29,913 nucleotides of DNA, taken from Bacteroidales bacterium UBA1794 (GTDB lineage: Bacteria > Bacteroidota > Bacteroidia > Bacteroidales > Bacteroidaceae). Positions 1-7,628 of the stretch are shown in pieces. Each line of letters starts with the position of its first letter. Positions within the stretch are counted from its first letter, which is position 1. The notes beneath the pieces were generated by a model. That model saw only the letters and a program-made list of their open reading frames with translations. It made no database searches and was not told the DNA's origin. The stretch is from NCBI GenBank assembly GCA_002315435.1, contig DCFW01000028.1, positions 1-29,913 of the forward strand, given 5' to 3'. Position numbers and translations under genes: made by a program.

Positions 1-33
1 TGGAATTTTTAATGCGTCAGCCCTGTGCTCACA

Positions 34-67
34 AAATAAAAAAAAGATCATAGCGAGGCTATGATCT
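34..67 (-). terminator. Intrinsic terminator downstream of nth
   Basis: A perfect 9-bp inverted repeat, AGATCATAG at 45-53 and CTATGATCT at 59-67, has a 5-base loop. Read on the minus strand it is followed by a T-rich run (34-44). It lies about 120 bases past the nth stop codon and is the likely end of the MFS-nth transcript. Confidence 0.75.
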
Positions 68-151
68 ACAAGTATATGTTTTGAAGAAATAAACAATTAT
101 CTTTATCCGTTTGTTATATGTATAGATTTGTTTACAATTATTCGTTGTGAT

Positions 152-190
152 GCTTGCCCCTTCGTCGTGAGACGAGTGGCAAGCTTTTTT
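152..190 (+). terminator. Intrinsic terminator, plus strand
   Basis: GCTTGCC (152-158) pairs with GGCAAGC (178-184). An inner stem around 61-66 and 71-76 closes a GTGA loop, and a run of T follows at 185-190. The T-run is on the plus strand only, so it ends plus-strand transcription and does not end nth, whose stop codon it touches. Confidence 0.7.
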
Positions 191-835
191 TTATAGCTTG
201 TTCTTTAGTGCATAATCACAAAACGGTTGTAAGCCACACACTTCGCATTTTGGTTTACGTGACACACACACATATCTTCCATGCAAAATAAGCCAATGGT
301 GAGCGATGGGAATTAATTCATCGGGAATATTTTTAGTCAACTCTATCTCCACTGAATAAGGTGTTTTACAATCCTCGGAAACTAAGCCCAATCGATGAGA
401 TACCCGAAAGACATGTGTGTCTACAGCCATAGCCGCTTTATTGAATACTACACTTTGTATCACATTAGCCGTCTTACGCCCCACTCCGGGCAATGCCAAC
501 AAATCATCCAATGTAGAGGGAACTTCACCTTTATAATCTTTTTCAAGCTTCTGAGCCATACCCACCAAATGTTTTGCCTTATTATTCGGATATGAGACAC
601 TCTTGATGTATTCGTAAATGACTTCAGGGGATGCCAGCCCCATTGCTTCAGCATTTGGGTAATCGTGCAACAGATTCGGAGTAATCATATTCACTCTCTT
701 GTCCGTACATTGTGCCGACAAAATGACGGCAACCAATAGTTCAAACGGATTTTTATAATGAAGTTCGGTTTCAGCTACCGGTACATTCTCTTTGAACCAG
801 GCAATCACCTTTTCATAACGCTCTTTCTTTCTCAT
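191..835 (-). CDS. nth: Endonuclease III
   Basis: Base-excision-repair DNA glycosylase/AP lyase that removes oxidised pyrimidines; cytoplasmic. The 214-residue protein has the family's usual length. The helix-hairpin-helix LPGVGRKTA (about 115-123) carries the catalytic lysine K121. D139 in VDTHVFR is the conserved aspartate. The C-terminal 4Fe-4S cluster ligands are C190, C197, C200 and C206, with the expected spacing of 6, 2 and 5 residues. The ATG at 835 lies one base from the stop codon of the upstream MFS gene, so the two are probably cotranscribed. All key residues are present and nothing looks unusual in the protein. Confidence 0.97.
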   Translation of the reverse strand: MRKKERYEKVIAWFKENVPVAETELHYKNPFELLVAVILSAQCTDKRVNMITPNLLHDYPNAEAMGLASPEVIYEYIKSVSYPNNKAKHLVGMAQKLEKDYKGEVPSTLDDLLALPGVGRKTANVIQSVVFNKAAMAVDTHVFRVSHRLGLVSEDCKTPYSVEIELTKNIPDELIPIAHHWLILHGRYVCVSRKPKCEVCGLQPFCDYALKNKL

Positions 836-836
836 A

Positions 837-2033
837 TCAACGTAATTTATTTTTTAAATAATGAGGCCCTACTTTCACATAAAAGTAAATGGTTGAAATC
901 ACTGAAAGTACAGTACCAATCATATAGGCATAATCCAATGTAGCTATTCCACCAATAATTCCACCCATAAGTAAACCTATTCCTATTCCTAAATCCCAAG
1001 AAGTAAGATAAGAAGCTGTAGCCGTACCCCGTCGGGTATTAGGGGCTAAGTTGACAAACAAAGTATCGTATGCCGGGAACATGGTACCGAATGAAACACC
1101 AAGCATCAAGGCCGCAAAGAAAAACAAAGAAGTAGCCACACCCACATCCCACTCCATCAAACTCCTGGCTGATCCCAATAAAGCAAACGTAAAGATTGCA
1201 CCAAAAAGCCCCAACTTAATTACTTGCGTAACATGTCCTCTATCAGCTTGTTTCCCTGAAAAGAAACGTGAACCAGCTAATCCTATTGCCATCAAAGTAA
1301 AGAAGTATCCGCTGTTGATGGAAATATGCATCTCTTGAGCATAAAGAGCTATATAGGTAGTAGTAATACCATAAGGAATTGACAATAATAATAAATCAAG
1401 GCCGGCAGGTATTCCTTTTTTCAGAAAGAAACGGTCCATCGAAATAGGTGCTCTCTTGACGGGAGGTTTGTATGGAGTACTTACAAAATAAGCTGAAATA
1501 ATACCCAATAAGCTAGAGATCAATGAGCACATAAATATTGCGGTATAGGAATAGTGGGCATGCATAAACAACCCGACCATCGGACCAAAGCTCAATGCCA
1601 AATTGTTCATCAAACCGTAATATCCGATTGCTTCTCCCCGTCGCGAGGAAGGAGTGATATCAATCACAATGGTATTGCCACCCACTGAAACTAATCCGAA
1701 AGAGAGTCCGTGGATTATACGTAAAACAATAAACAACGTGATGGTTGCAGCCAGAATGTAGCCAATGAACACAGATGCAAATACAAAAAAACCGAATAAG
1801 AAAAGGGGCTTGCGGCGAAAGGTATCTAACAAATAGCCCGAGAAACAGCGCATCATCAATGAAGCCACAGAATAGCAAGCTAAAACAACACCTACTATTA
1901 ATTTGCTTACTCCAAACTGATCTATCAAATAAAATGGTAGAATAGGGAGTATTAGATAGAAAGCAAAAAACAAAAGAAAGTTTGAGGCAAGAATAGCTAC
2001 AAAATTTCCGGTTAGTAATTTATCTTTATTCAT
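837..2033 (-). CDS. MFS transporter, unknown substrate
   Basis: A 398-residue inner-membrane protein with about 12 hydrophobic segments, typical of the major facilitator superfamily. A motif-A-like sequence, GYLLDTFRRKPL, follows the second membrane segment, and proline- and glycine-rich helices are typical of drug or metabolite efflux families. The substrate cannot be told from sequence. The frame is open upstream to 2087, but that part would be encoded by the terminator hairpin at 2053-2089. The ATG at 2033 gives the normal MFS N-terminus MNKDKLLTGNFVAIL and is the better start. It sits downstream of pheS, separated by the terminator, and is followed at once by nth. Confidence 0.88.
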   Translation of the reverse strand: MNKDKLLTGNFVAILASNFLLFFAFYLILPILPFYLIDQFGVSKLIVGVVLACYSVASLMMRCFSGYLLDTFRRKPLFLFGFFVFASVFIGYILAATITLFIVLRIIHGLSFGLVSVGGNTIVIDITPSSRRGEAIGYYGLMNNLALSFGPMVGLFMHAHYSYTAIFMCSLISSLLGIISAYFVSTPYKPPVKRAPISMDRFFLKKGIPAGLDLLLLSIPYGITTTYIALYAQEMHISINSGYFFTLMAIGLAGSRFFSGKQADRGHVTQVIKLGLFGAIFTFALLGSARSLMEWDVGVATSLFFFAALMLGVSFGTMFPAYDTLFVNLAPNTRRGTATASYLTSWDLGIGIGLLMGGIIGGIATLDYAYMIGTVLSVISTIYFYVKVGPHYLKNKLR

Positions 2034-2052
2034 AGTAATACTCTTACTTATT

Positions 2053-2089
2053 AAAAAAAAGAGGGAACGACCCTTCAAGTCGTCCACTC
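2053..2089 (-). terminator. Terminator or attenuator after pheS
   Basis: On the minus strand GAGTGGACGAC pairs imperfectly (two mismatches) with GTCGTTCCCTC around a 7-base loop (2061-2089), followed by eight T residues (2053-2060). It begins about 25 bases after the pheS stop and ends only about 20 bases before the MFS start. No TAnnTTTG box was found between hairpin and ATG, so the downstream genes may depend on read-through. Confidence 0.7.
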
Positions 2090-2114
2090 CTTATTTATGT
2101 GAAATAAACGAAGA

Positions 2115-3140
2115 TTAATTCGCTGCTTCGAATTCTTTCAAGAAGCGGGTATCATTCTCTGAGAACATGCGCAAATCCTTCACCTGATATTTCAGGTTGG
2201 TGATACGTTCAATTCCCATTCCCAATGCATATCCCGAGTATTCTTTGCTATCGATTCCATTTGCTTCAAGCACATTAGGATCAACCATTCCGCAGCCCAA
2301 TATTTCAACCCATCCTGTTCCTTTGCAGAATGAACAGCCTTTGCCACCACAAATGTTGCAGCTGATGTCCATTTCGGCACTAGGTTCTGTAAATGGGAAA
2401 TAGGAAGGACGCAAACGTATTTTCGTATCACTTCCGAACATCTCTTTGGCAAATAACAATAACACTTGCTTCAAGTCGGTAAATGATACATTTTTGTCTA
2501 CGTACAATGCCTCCACTTGATGGAAGAAGCAATGAGCACGAGCACTGATCGCTTCATTACGATAAACGCGTCCCGGACAAATAATACGGATAGGCGGTTG
2601 GGTATTCTCCATCACCCTCGTCTGTACGGATGAAGTATGAGTCCTCAACAAGATGTCAGGATGACTTTCCACAAAAAAGGTATCTTGCATATCTCGTGCA
2701 GGATGATCGGGTGGAAAATTAAGAGAAGAAAACAAGTGCCAGTCGTCTTCAATCTCAGGTCCCTCTGCAATGTTGAAACCTAATCGGCTGAAAATATCTA
2801 CAATTTCATTCTTTACTATTGACAAAGGATGTCTGGTTCCTAAATTTACCGGATAAGAAGTACGCGTCAAATCATAATGCAAATCAGTACCCTTTTGTTC
2901 TTCAAACGAAGCGCGCAATGCATTAATTCTATCTTGAGCCTTTGTTTTCAGTTCATTAATCAATACACCTATTTCGCGTTTTTGTTCGTTCGGTACATTG
3001 CGGAACTCATTCATCAACTCGTTAATCTCACCCTTCTTGCTTAAGTATTTAATGCGCAACTCTTCCAGTTTCTCAGCATTGCTAGCCTTCAAGTTGTCGA
3101 CATTATTCAGCAGTTCGTTTATCTTGTCTATTAATGCCAT
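2115..3140 (-). CDS. pheS: Phenylalanyl-tRNA synthetase alpha subunit
   Basis: Catalytic alpha subunit of the (alphabeta)2 enzyme that charges tRNA-Phe. Of its 341 residues, about 1-90 form the charged coiled-coil N-domain, and the class II aminoacylation core follows. Motif 2 is visible as GRVYRNEAISARAH with HQVE after it. FPFTEPSAEMD is the conserved active-site stretch, and a glycine-rich motif 3 (GMGIERI) lies near the C-terminus. A small Cys cluster, CNICGGKGCSFC, precedes GWVEILGCGMV, as in many bacterial PheS proteins. The beta-subunit gene pheT is not in this window; the two are commonly unlinked in Bacteroidetes. The start lies 5 bases after the stop of the oxidoreductase gamma gene, so it is probably the last gene of that operon before the hairpin at 2053-2089. 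Confidence 0.97.
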   Translation of the reverse strand: MALIDKINELLNNVDNLKASNAEKLEELRIKYLSKKGEINELMNEFRNVPNEQKREIGVLINELKTKAQDRINALRASFEEQKGTDLHYDLTRTSYPVNLGTRHPLSIVKNEIVDIFSRLGFNIAEGPEIEDDWHLFSSLNFPPDHPARDMQDTFFVESHPDILLRTHTSSVQTRVMENTQPPIRIICPGRVYRNEAISARAHCFFHQVEALYVDKNVSFTDLKQVLLLFAKEMFGSDTKIRLRPSYFPFTEPSAEMDISCNICGGKGCSFCKGTGWVEILGCGMVDPNVLEANGIDSKEYSGYALGMGIERITNLKYQVKDLRMFSENDTRFLKEFEAAN

Positions 3141-3145
3141 ATTTG

Positions 3146-3697
3146 TTATTTGTTTTCTACTTCTTTGATGATCTCCATACCCTTCAGAATGGCTTGTTCG
3201 TTCACAGGTATCAAATTGTGATGACGTGCAGGAAGAGTCTTTTCCAGTCCTCTCTTCACATTATCAAGTGTGACTACGGGACGTATTTTCAATAAGCCGC
3301 CCAACACAATCATATTAAATACCTTTGAATTCTTCATTTCATTTGCCGCATCCATTGCATCAATCTGATAAATGGAAATGTCTGTACGGGTTGGAGGATT
3401 GATAATACCGTAGCCATCATAAATAAGCACTCCGCCTTTCTTTACTTTACTTTCGAATTTATCGAGAGACGGTTGATTCAAAATAATTGCCGTATCATAA
3501 GAACTAAGGATTGGTGAGGATATTTTCTCATCACTGATAATGACTGTCACATTAGCAGTACCACCACGTTGCTCGGGGCCATAAGCAGGCATCCAAGTAA
3601 CTTCCTTACCTTCCATTAATCCGGAATATGCTAAGATCTTTCCCATTGATAGGACACCTTGTCCACCAAAACCGGATATTAATATCTCTTCTTTCAT
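3146..3697 (-). CDS. 2-oxoacid:ferredoxin oxidoreductase gamma subunit
   Basis: Gamma (catalytic-domain III) subunit of a four-subunit KorABCD/VorABCD-type enzyme, 183 residues. The N-terminal GFGGQGVLSMGK (about 9-20) and the later PAYGPEQRGG motif are diagnostic of the pyruvate/ketoisovalerate oxidoreductase gamma family. It works with the alpha, beta and ferredoxin subunits encoded upstream to oxidise a 2-oxoacid to acyl-CoA while reducing ferredoxin, or the reverse. It lies 18 bases after the beta gene and 5 bases before pheS. The sequence does not settle whether 2-oxoglutarate, a branched-chain 2-oxoacid or another acid is the substrate. Confidence 0.93.
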   Translation of the reverse strand: MKEEILISGFGGQGVLSMGKILAYSGLMEGKEVTWMPAYGPEQRGGTANVTVIISDEKISSPILSSYDTAIILNQPSLDKFESKVKKGGVLIYDGYGIINPPTRTDISIYQIDAMDAANEMKNSKVFNMIVLGGLLKIRPVVTLDNVKRGLEKTLPARHHNLIPVNEQAILKGMEIIKEVENK

Positions 3698-3715
3698 AAT
3701 TTCTTTCGATTTTAC

Positions 3716-4480
3716 TTATTCCACATCCTTCAAATCACCCAGCACATAGTACTTACACATGTTGTCTTCCATCCACTTGTTCGCTTTTTCAGGAGTCATT
3801 TTCCATCCGGCACTACATGTAGATACAATTTCAACAAGGTTCGATCCTTTGCCTGCCATTGAATTCTCAAAAGCATGACGTATAGCCTTCTTAGCTTTAC
3901 GAATAGCAGAAACCGTCTCTACACTTTGACGTGTAACATAAGCCGTACCTTCCAACTGAGCAGCTATTTCTGTGATTTTCAATGGATATCCATGTAATTC
4001 AGGCTCACGACCATAAGGGCAAGTAGCAGTTTTCATACCCATCAAAGTGGTAGGAGCCATTTGTCCTCCGGTCATTCCATATATGGCATTATTTATAAAA
4101 ATAATGGTGATATTCTCTCCACGATTCAAAGCATGTATTGTTTCGGCAGTACCGATACAAGCCAAGTCACCATCACCCTGATATGAAAATACCAGACGAT
4201 CCGGCCACAAGCGTTTGAGTGCTGTAGCAACAGCAGGTGCACGTCCATGTGCAGCTTCCTGCCAATCAATATCAATATAATTGTACATGAAAACGGCACA
4301 TCCTACCGGTGAAATACCGATAGTCTTTTCGCTCATGCCCATTTCTTCAATGATCTCAGCGATCAATTTATGTACTACTCCGTGTGAACAACCCGGACAA
4401 TAGTGCATATCATTGTCATTCATTAATACCGGCTTCTCGTATACTAAGTTCCCCGGTTTGATTATATCTTCTCTATTCAT
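3716..4480 (-). CDS. 2-oxoacid:ferredoxin oxidoreductase beta subunit
   Basis: Thiamine-pyrophosphate-binding beta subunit, 254 residues. The N-terminal CPGCSHG (C28, C31) is typical of four-subunit 2-oxoacid oxidoreductases. The TPP/Mg motif starts at GDGD (102-105) and ends at INN near 129-131. GMTGGQMAPTT follows, the usual post-TPP segment of KorB/VorA-type subunits. The ATG at 4480 overlaps the upstream 75-residue membrane-protein gene by 8 bases, which suggests translational coupling. The small size, with no fused ferredoxin domain, agrees with the separate ferredoxin gene at 5825-6055. Confidence 0.95.
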   Translation of the reverse strand: MNREDIIKPGNLVYEKPVLMNDNDMHYCPGCSHGVVHKLIAEIIEEMGMSEKTIGISPVGCAVFMYNYIDIDWQEAAHGRAPAVATALKRLWPDRLVFSYQGDGDLACIGTAETIHALNRGENITIIFINNAIYGMTGGQMAPTTLMGMKTATCPYGREPELHGYPLKITEIAAQLEGTAYVTRQSVETVSAIRKAKKAIRHAFENSMAGKGSNLVEIVSTCSAGWKMTPEKANKWMEDNMCKYYVLGDLKDVE

Positions 4481-4700
4481 TTGAATTCCTCCTGTTGTTT
4501 CGTTCTGTAGAATTTTGATGCATACGCAATGCTGATTCCGCGAACTTAAAAACTATAGCTGTTATGCACACTCCAATCATCAAGGGTTGCTTCATTGGGT
4601 TCACATCGCTCATAACAAAATAGATGACCACCGATGTAACTGCTCCAATCATAAAAATGATATTGAGTACGAATCTAACCTTTTCGATAGTTGACGTCAT
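4473..4700 (-). CDS. Small two-helix membrane protein in Kor/Vor operon
   Basis: I do not recognise a named family. The product is 75 residues with two hydrophobic helices (about 8-29 and 39-57), a short polar turn containing a proline (SDVNPMKQ) between them, and a strongly polar, basic, Asn-rich C-terminal tail. The arrangement predicts an inner-membrane hairpin with both ends on the same side. The gene starts 4 bases after the alpha-subunit stop and overlaps the beta-subunit start by 8 bases. It is therefore an integral part of the operon and very likely a real gene. A role in anchoring or assembling the oxidoreductase at the membrane is only an inference. Confidence 0.8.
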   Translation of the reverse strand: MTSTIEKVRFVLNIIFMIGAVTSVVIYFVMSDVNPMKQPLMIGVCITAIVFKFAESALRMHQNSTERNNRRNSNE

Positions 4701-4704
4701 ATGC

Positions 4705-5787
4705 TTATTTTATAATTTTTGATTTTAATGCCTCTACAACTTCATCCGGATCAGGAACAATACCTCCCAAACGTCCGAAAAATTCTACAGGAACCTTTCC
4801 TTCCACTGCCAAACGAATATCTTCTACCATTTGTCCGGCATTTAATTCTACAGAAAGAATACCTTTGACTTTCTTAGCGTATTCTGCTATAATCTTTGTT
4901 GGGAACGGCCATAAAGTAATGGGACGTAACATACCTACTTTAATACCTTCAGCACGAGCAATCTCCATAGACTTCTGAGCAATACGCGCACAAGATCCGA
5001 AAGCAACAATCAGATATTCGGCATCGTCACAATCAATCTCTTCATAACGAACTTCTTCTGCTTCACATTGACGATACTTAGCCTGTATGCGCAGATTGAT
5101 AATCTCCATTGCCTCAGGTTTCAATTCTAGTGAAGTGATAATATTCGGTTTTCTATTCTTTGGTTTACCTACTGTAGCCCATGGGCATTGCTCAATAAGT
5201 TCTTGCTCTGTACGACGTGGACGAACCGGAGGAAGTACAACCTTTTCCATCATTTGACCGATAACTCCATCAGCCAAAATCATGGCAGGGTTACGATATT
5301 TGAATGCAAGATCAAAAGCCAGACCTACAAAGTCAGCCATCTCTTGTACACTATTCGGAGCAAGCACAATAAGATGGTAGTCACCATGACCGCCACCTTT
5401 ACATGATTGGAAATAATCAGATTGACTAGGTTGAATGGTTCCCAATCCGGGTCCACCTCTTTGTACATTCACAACCAAGCAAGGTAATTCAGCGCCTGCT
5501 ATATATGAAAGACCTTCCTGCATCAAACTGATACCGGGACTAGACGAAGATGTCATTACCATTTTGCCTGCACCGGCACCGCCGTATACCATATTGATAG
5601 AAGCCACTTCACTTTCCGCCTGAAGTACTACCATTCCGGTAGTTTCCCATGGTTTAACAAGAGCAAGGGTTTCAAGAATCTCTGATTGAGGAGTGATGGG
5701 ATAGCCGAAGTAACCGTCACAACCGCAACGTATTGCTGCATGTGAAATTGCTTCATTTCCCTTCATCAATAAAACTTCTTCCGCCAT
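4705..5787 (-). CDS. 2-oxoacid:ferredoxin oxidoreductase alpha subunit (VorB/KorA type)
   Basis: Alpha subunit, 360 residues, combining the pyrimidine-binding domain I and the transketolase-C-like domain II of the family. YFGYPITPQSEI (about 26-37) is the family signature. SSSPGISLMQEGLSYIAGAELP is the next conserved block, and the C-terminal part (after about residue 250) shows a domain-II stretch, LIVAFGSCARIA. Proteins like this in Bacteroides are often annotated as 3-methyl-2-oxobutanoate dehydrogenase subunit VorB, but 2-oxoglutarate (KorA) is equally compatible with the sequence. It is encoded after the ferredoxin subunit and before the small membrane protein. Confidence 0.94.
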   Translation of the reverse strand: MAEEVLLMKGNEAISHAAIRCGCDGYFGYPITPQSEILETLALVKPWETTGMVVLQAESEVASINMVYGGAGAGKMVMTSSSSPGISLMQEGLSYIAGAELPCLVVNVQRGGPGLGTIQPSQSDYFQSCKGGGHGDYHLIVLAPNSVQEMADFVGLAFDLAFKYRNPAMILADGVIGQMMEKVVLPPVRPRRTEQELIEQCPWATVGKPKNRKPNIITSLELKPEAMEIINLRIQAKYRQCEAEEVRYEEIDCDDAEYLIVAFGSCARIAQKSMEIARAEGIKVGMLRPITLWPFPTKIIAEYAKKVKGILSVELNAGQMVEDIRLAVEGKVPVEFFGRLGGIVPDPDEVVEALKSKIIK

Positions 5788-5824
5788 AATATTTTGCTTT
5801 AACTTTTTTACTAACTAATGTTTA

Positions 5825-6055
5825 TTAATCGCACTTTACTCTATAAACAGTAATGCAACCATCAGGACACACTGTGGCACACGAAGTACACCCGGTGCAC
5901 GCATCCTCTAACACCTCTTCGGCATAATTATATCCTTTGGCATTAACCTTCGTCTTTGCCAGAGCCAGGACATGTAGCGGACAAGCCACCACGCAAAGGT
6001 TACATCCCTTACAACGATCGGTGTTCACTACTACAGCTCCTTTCATTTTAGCCAT
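5825..6055 (-). CDS. 2-oxoacid oxidoreductase delta subunit, 2[4Fe-4S] ferredoxin
   Basis: A 76-residue ferredoxin-like protein with two complete 4Fe-4S motifs: C15-x2-C18-x2-C21-x3-C25-P and C53-x2-C56-x2-C59-x3-C63-P. It would pass electrons from the thiamine-bound intermediate in the alpha/beta/gamma core to an external ferredoxin. Its place directly upstream of the alpha gene matches the KorD/VorD subunit of four-subunit enzymes. The gap to the upstream TPR gene is 13 bases. Confidence 0.95.
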   Translation of the reverse strand: MAKMKGAVVVNTDRCKGCNLCVVACPLHVLALAKTKVNAKGYNYAEEVLEDACTGCTSCATVCPDGCITVYRVKCD

Positions 6056-6068
6056 AATTCTTCCTTTT

Positions 6069-6344
6069 TTATTGATTGTACATATCTTTATGATAGAATT
6101 CCATGATGTCCATCAGCATCCGTCGCGCTTCTACGGCCGGACTTTCAGGATTTATTTCAATGGCAAGTAAATAATTATTGAGCGCCATTTGCCAGTTTCC
6201 CAGCTTGCGATAAGCATTACCGCGAAGGAAAAAAGCCTCATCGCCCACATCCGGATTCGATGCAATAAACTGATCTAATTCTTTGATTGCTTCATCTGCA
6301 TGATTGTTGGTAATCAAGTCTTTTATCCCATTTAGTTCGCTCAT
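6069..6344 (-). CDS. Small TPR-repeat protein
   Basis: A 91-residue protein with one clear tetratricopeptide repeat (about 36-69: a GDEAFFLRGNAYRKLGNW-type helix, then a LAIEINP-type turn) and flanking helices that could form half-repeats. It has no signal peptide or membrane segment, so it is probably a cytoplasmic interaction module. The open frame continues to a TTG at 6374, but that codon sits inside a -7 promoter box (6372-6379). The ATG at 6344 (MSELNGIKDL) is therefore the sensible start. It leads the oxidoreductase operon, so a role in assembly of that complex is possible but unproven. Confidence 0.82.
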   Translation of the reverse strand: MSELNGIKDLITNNHADEAIKELDQFIASNPDVGDEAFFLRGNAYRKLGNWQMALNNYLLAIEINPESPAVEARRMLMDIMEFYHKDMYNQ

Positions 6345-6371
6345 ACAATTGTCATTTCTGAATTCTTGCTG

Positions 6372-6379
6372 CAAATATA
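6372..6379 (-). promoter_or_regulatory. Promoter -7 box for TPR/oxidoreductase operon
   Basis: The minus strand reads TATATTTG, a perfect match to the Bacteroides TAnnTTTG box. No TTTG lies 19-21 bases upstream, so only half of the bipartite promoter is seen. It predicts a start of transcription near 6365, about 20 bases before the ATG at 6344. Confidence 0.55.
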
Positions 6380-6425
6380 AACCATATTTGTCAAACCTAC
6401 TAATAATTTATCAAAGTTTCGCACA

Positions 6426-7628
6426 TCAGCTTTTGTGTATCCATATACCATAAACTTTCCTGCGTATGGCTACACAATTGATAATACTCACCATAATAAA
6501 AATGCCCACGCCGAACAAGAAAGTGGTGAATACGCCAGGTACTGCCATTTTCGGGAACAGCTGAGTGACTATATCCATATAGTAGGAACGTTCCCAACAA
6601 ACCAAAGCAAAAGCCCCTGTCAACACGGCCCCGTTTAGCCCAAGTGTCAGCAATTGATAGGGCATACACACTCTATTGGGACTGTAACCGATAAGTAACA
6701 GATTCTCCAATTTTGTGGTATTTTTTTGTACCAGTAAATAGATACTTAGCATCAAGATGTAAAAACTCAAGGCACTTATAATGACTCCAATGATTAATAC
6801 AACACCGGTAATCATCTTCAACAAGTAAGTTGTTTTGCCGGCTTCAAGTTTATCGTCTTCAGTTTCATAACTCTTTTTTTGAAAGAATTTAGCAATGTGA
6901 TCATCGGCAGGATTCCCTACTTCCAGAATCAAACGAGAAGGATCTCTATGCTGACCTTTTCCAAAATTTCTATTACTCCACTCTATGAAATCTTCCGGTA
7001 CCAGAATTGTATTCAATCGTGTAGAGAAACCTACTATATGGCCTTCAAACGTCTCTTCTTTACCTTGTCCGTTTACCTTAACACCCAATTCAATCATGTT
7101 CATAAGGCCTTCACTAATAGTAGGCATATTACGACTTTGTGCAAAACCGAAATTATAAAGATTGATATAGCTCTTTGGTAAAATAATAGGTATTACATGC
7201 GAATTCGGATCGAACTTCCATTGACGTGAATCAACATCTACGAATCCGTTTGGTACGCTTTCAAAAAACATCTCAGTTGAAAAATGAAAGTCACCGCCCT
7301 TCATTCCGAATGTAGCAGTCACATCATAATCACTTGATGTAAAGGTACCCACTTTCTTTGTAAAAGGTTGTTTTTTTACCTCGTCTACGTCAGGAAGAGA
7401 AAAAGTATTGCTTCCGCCTGCAAATGTTCCCAGCGTGCTTACCTTTTTGTTCACAATCAAAAAATCTTCTTTAATGAAACTGTCTTTTCCACTAAACAAG
7501 GGGATAATGTCGCGATAAAACTGTATGCTAAGCAATACAATCATCATGCCGAATAAATTCGCAAGAATGAAGCCTGCCAGTTGCCCCGGACTAATATGCT
7601 GCTGTAATAATTTCCAAACTAACTTCAT
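6426..7628 (-). CDS. ABC transporter permease, MacB/FtsX-like
   Basis: A 400-residue inner-membrane protein. One membrane helix near residues 16-36 is followed by a large extracytoplasmic domain (about 40-275) and three C-terminal membrane helices. This is the four-helix topology of MacB/FtsX/LolC-type permeases, which work as mechanotransducers more than as channels. Its ATG overlaps the stop of the ATPase gene by 4 bases (7625-7628), so the two are translationally coupled and should form one complex. The periplasmic domain does not resemble anything I can name. The substrate or target is unknown. Confidence 0.85.
   Translation of the reverse strand: MKLVWKLLQQHISPGQLAGFILANLFGMMIVLLSIQFYRDIIPLFSGKDSFIKEDFLIVNKKVSTLGTFAGGSNTFSLPDVDEVKKQPFTKKVGTFTSSDYDVTATFGMKGGDFHFSTEMFFESVPNGFVDVDSRQWKFDPNSHVIPIILPKSYINLYNFGFAQSRNMPTISEGLMNMIELGVKVNGQGKEETFEGHIVGFSTRLNTILVPEDFIEWSNRNFGKGQHRDPSRLILEVGNPADDHIAKFFQKKSYETEDDKLEAGKTTYLLKMITGVVLIIGVIISALSFYILMLSIYLLVQKNTTKLENLLLIGYSPNRVCMPYQLLTLGLNGAVLTGAFALVCWERSYYMDIVTQLFPKMAVPGVFTTFLFGVGIFIMVSIINCVAIRRKVYGIWIHKS

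Larger units (their letters stand above)
1..190. other. Noncoding left end with opposed terminators
   Basis: No open reading frame of credible coding character is seen here. The stretch holds a minus-strand terminator hairpin near 34-67, a plus-strand -7-like box at 123-130, and a plus-strand terminator hairpin at 152-190. The plus-strand terminator suggests either a plus-strand gene left of the window or a very short transcript started inside this stretch. Confidence 0.6.

Noticed and set aside
6400..6669. 89-residue minus-strand frame overlapping the permease gene end
   Set aside because: It is out of frame with the permease C-terminal membrane helices and has no features of its own.
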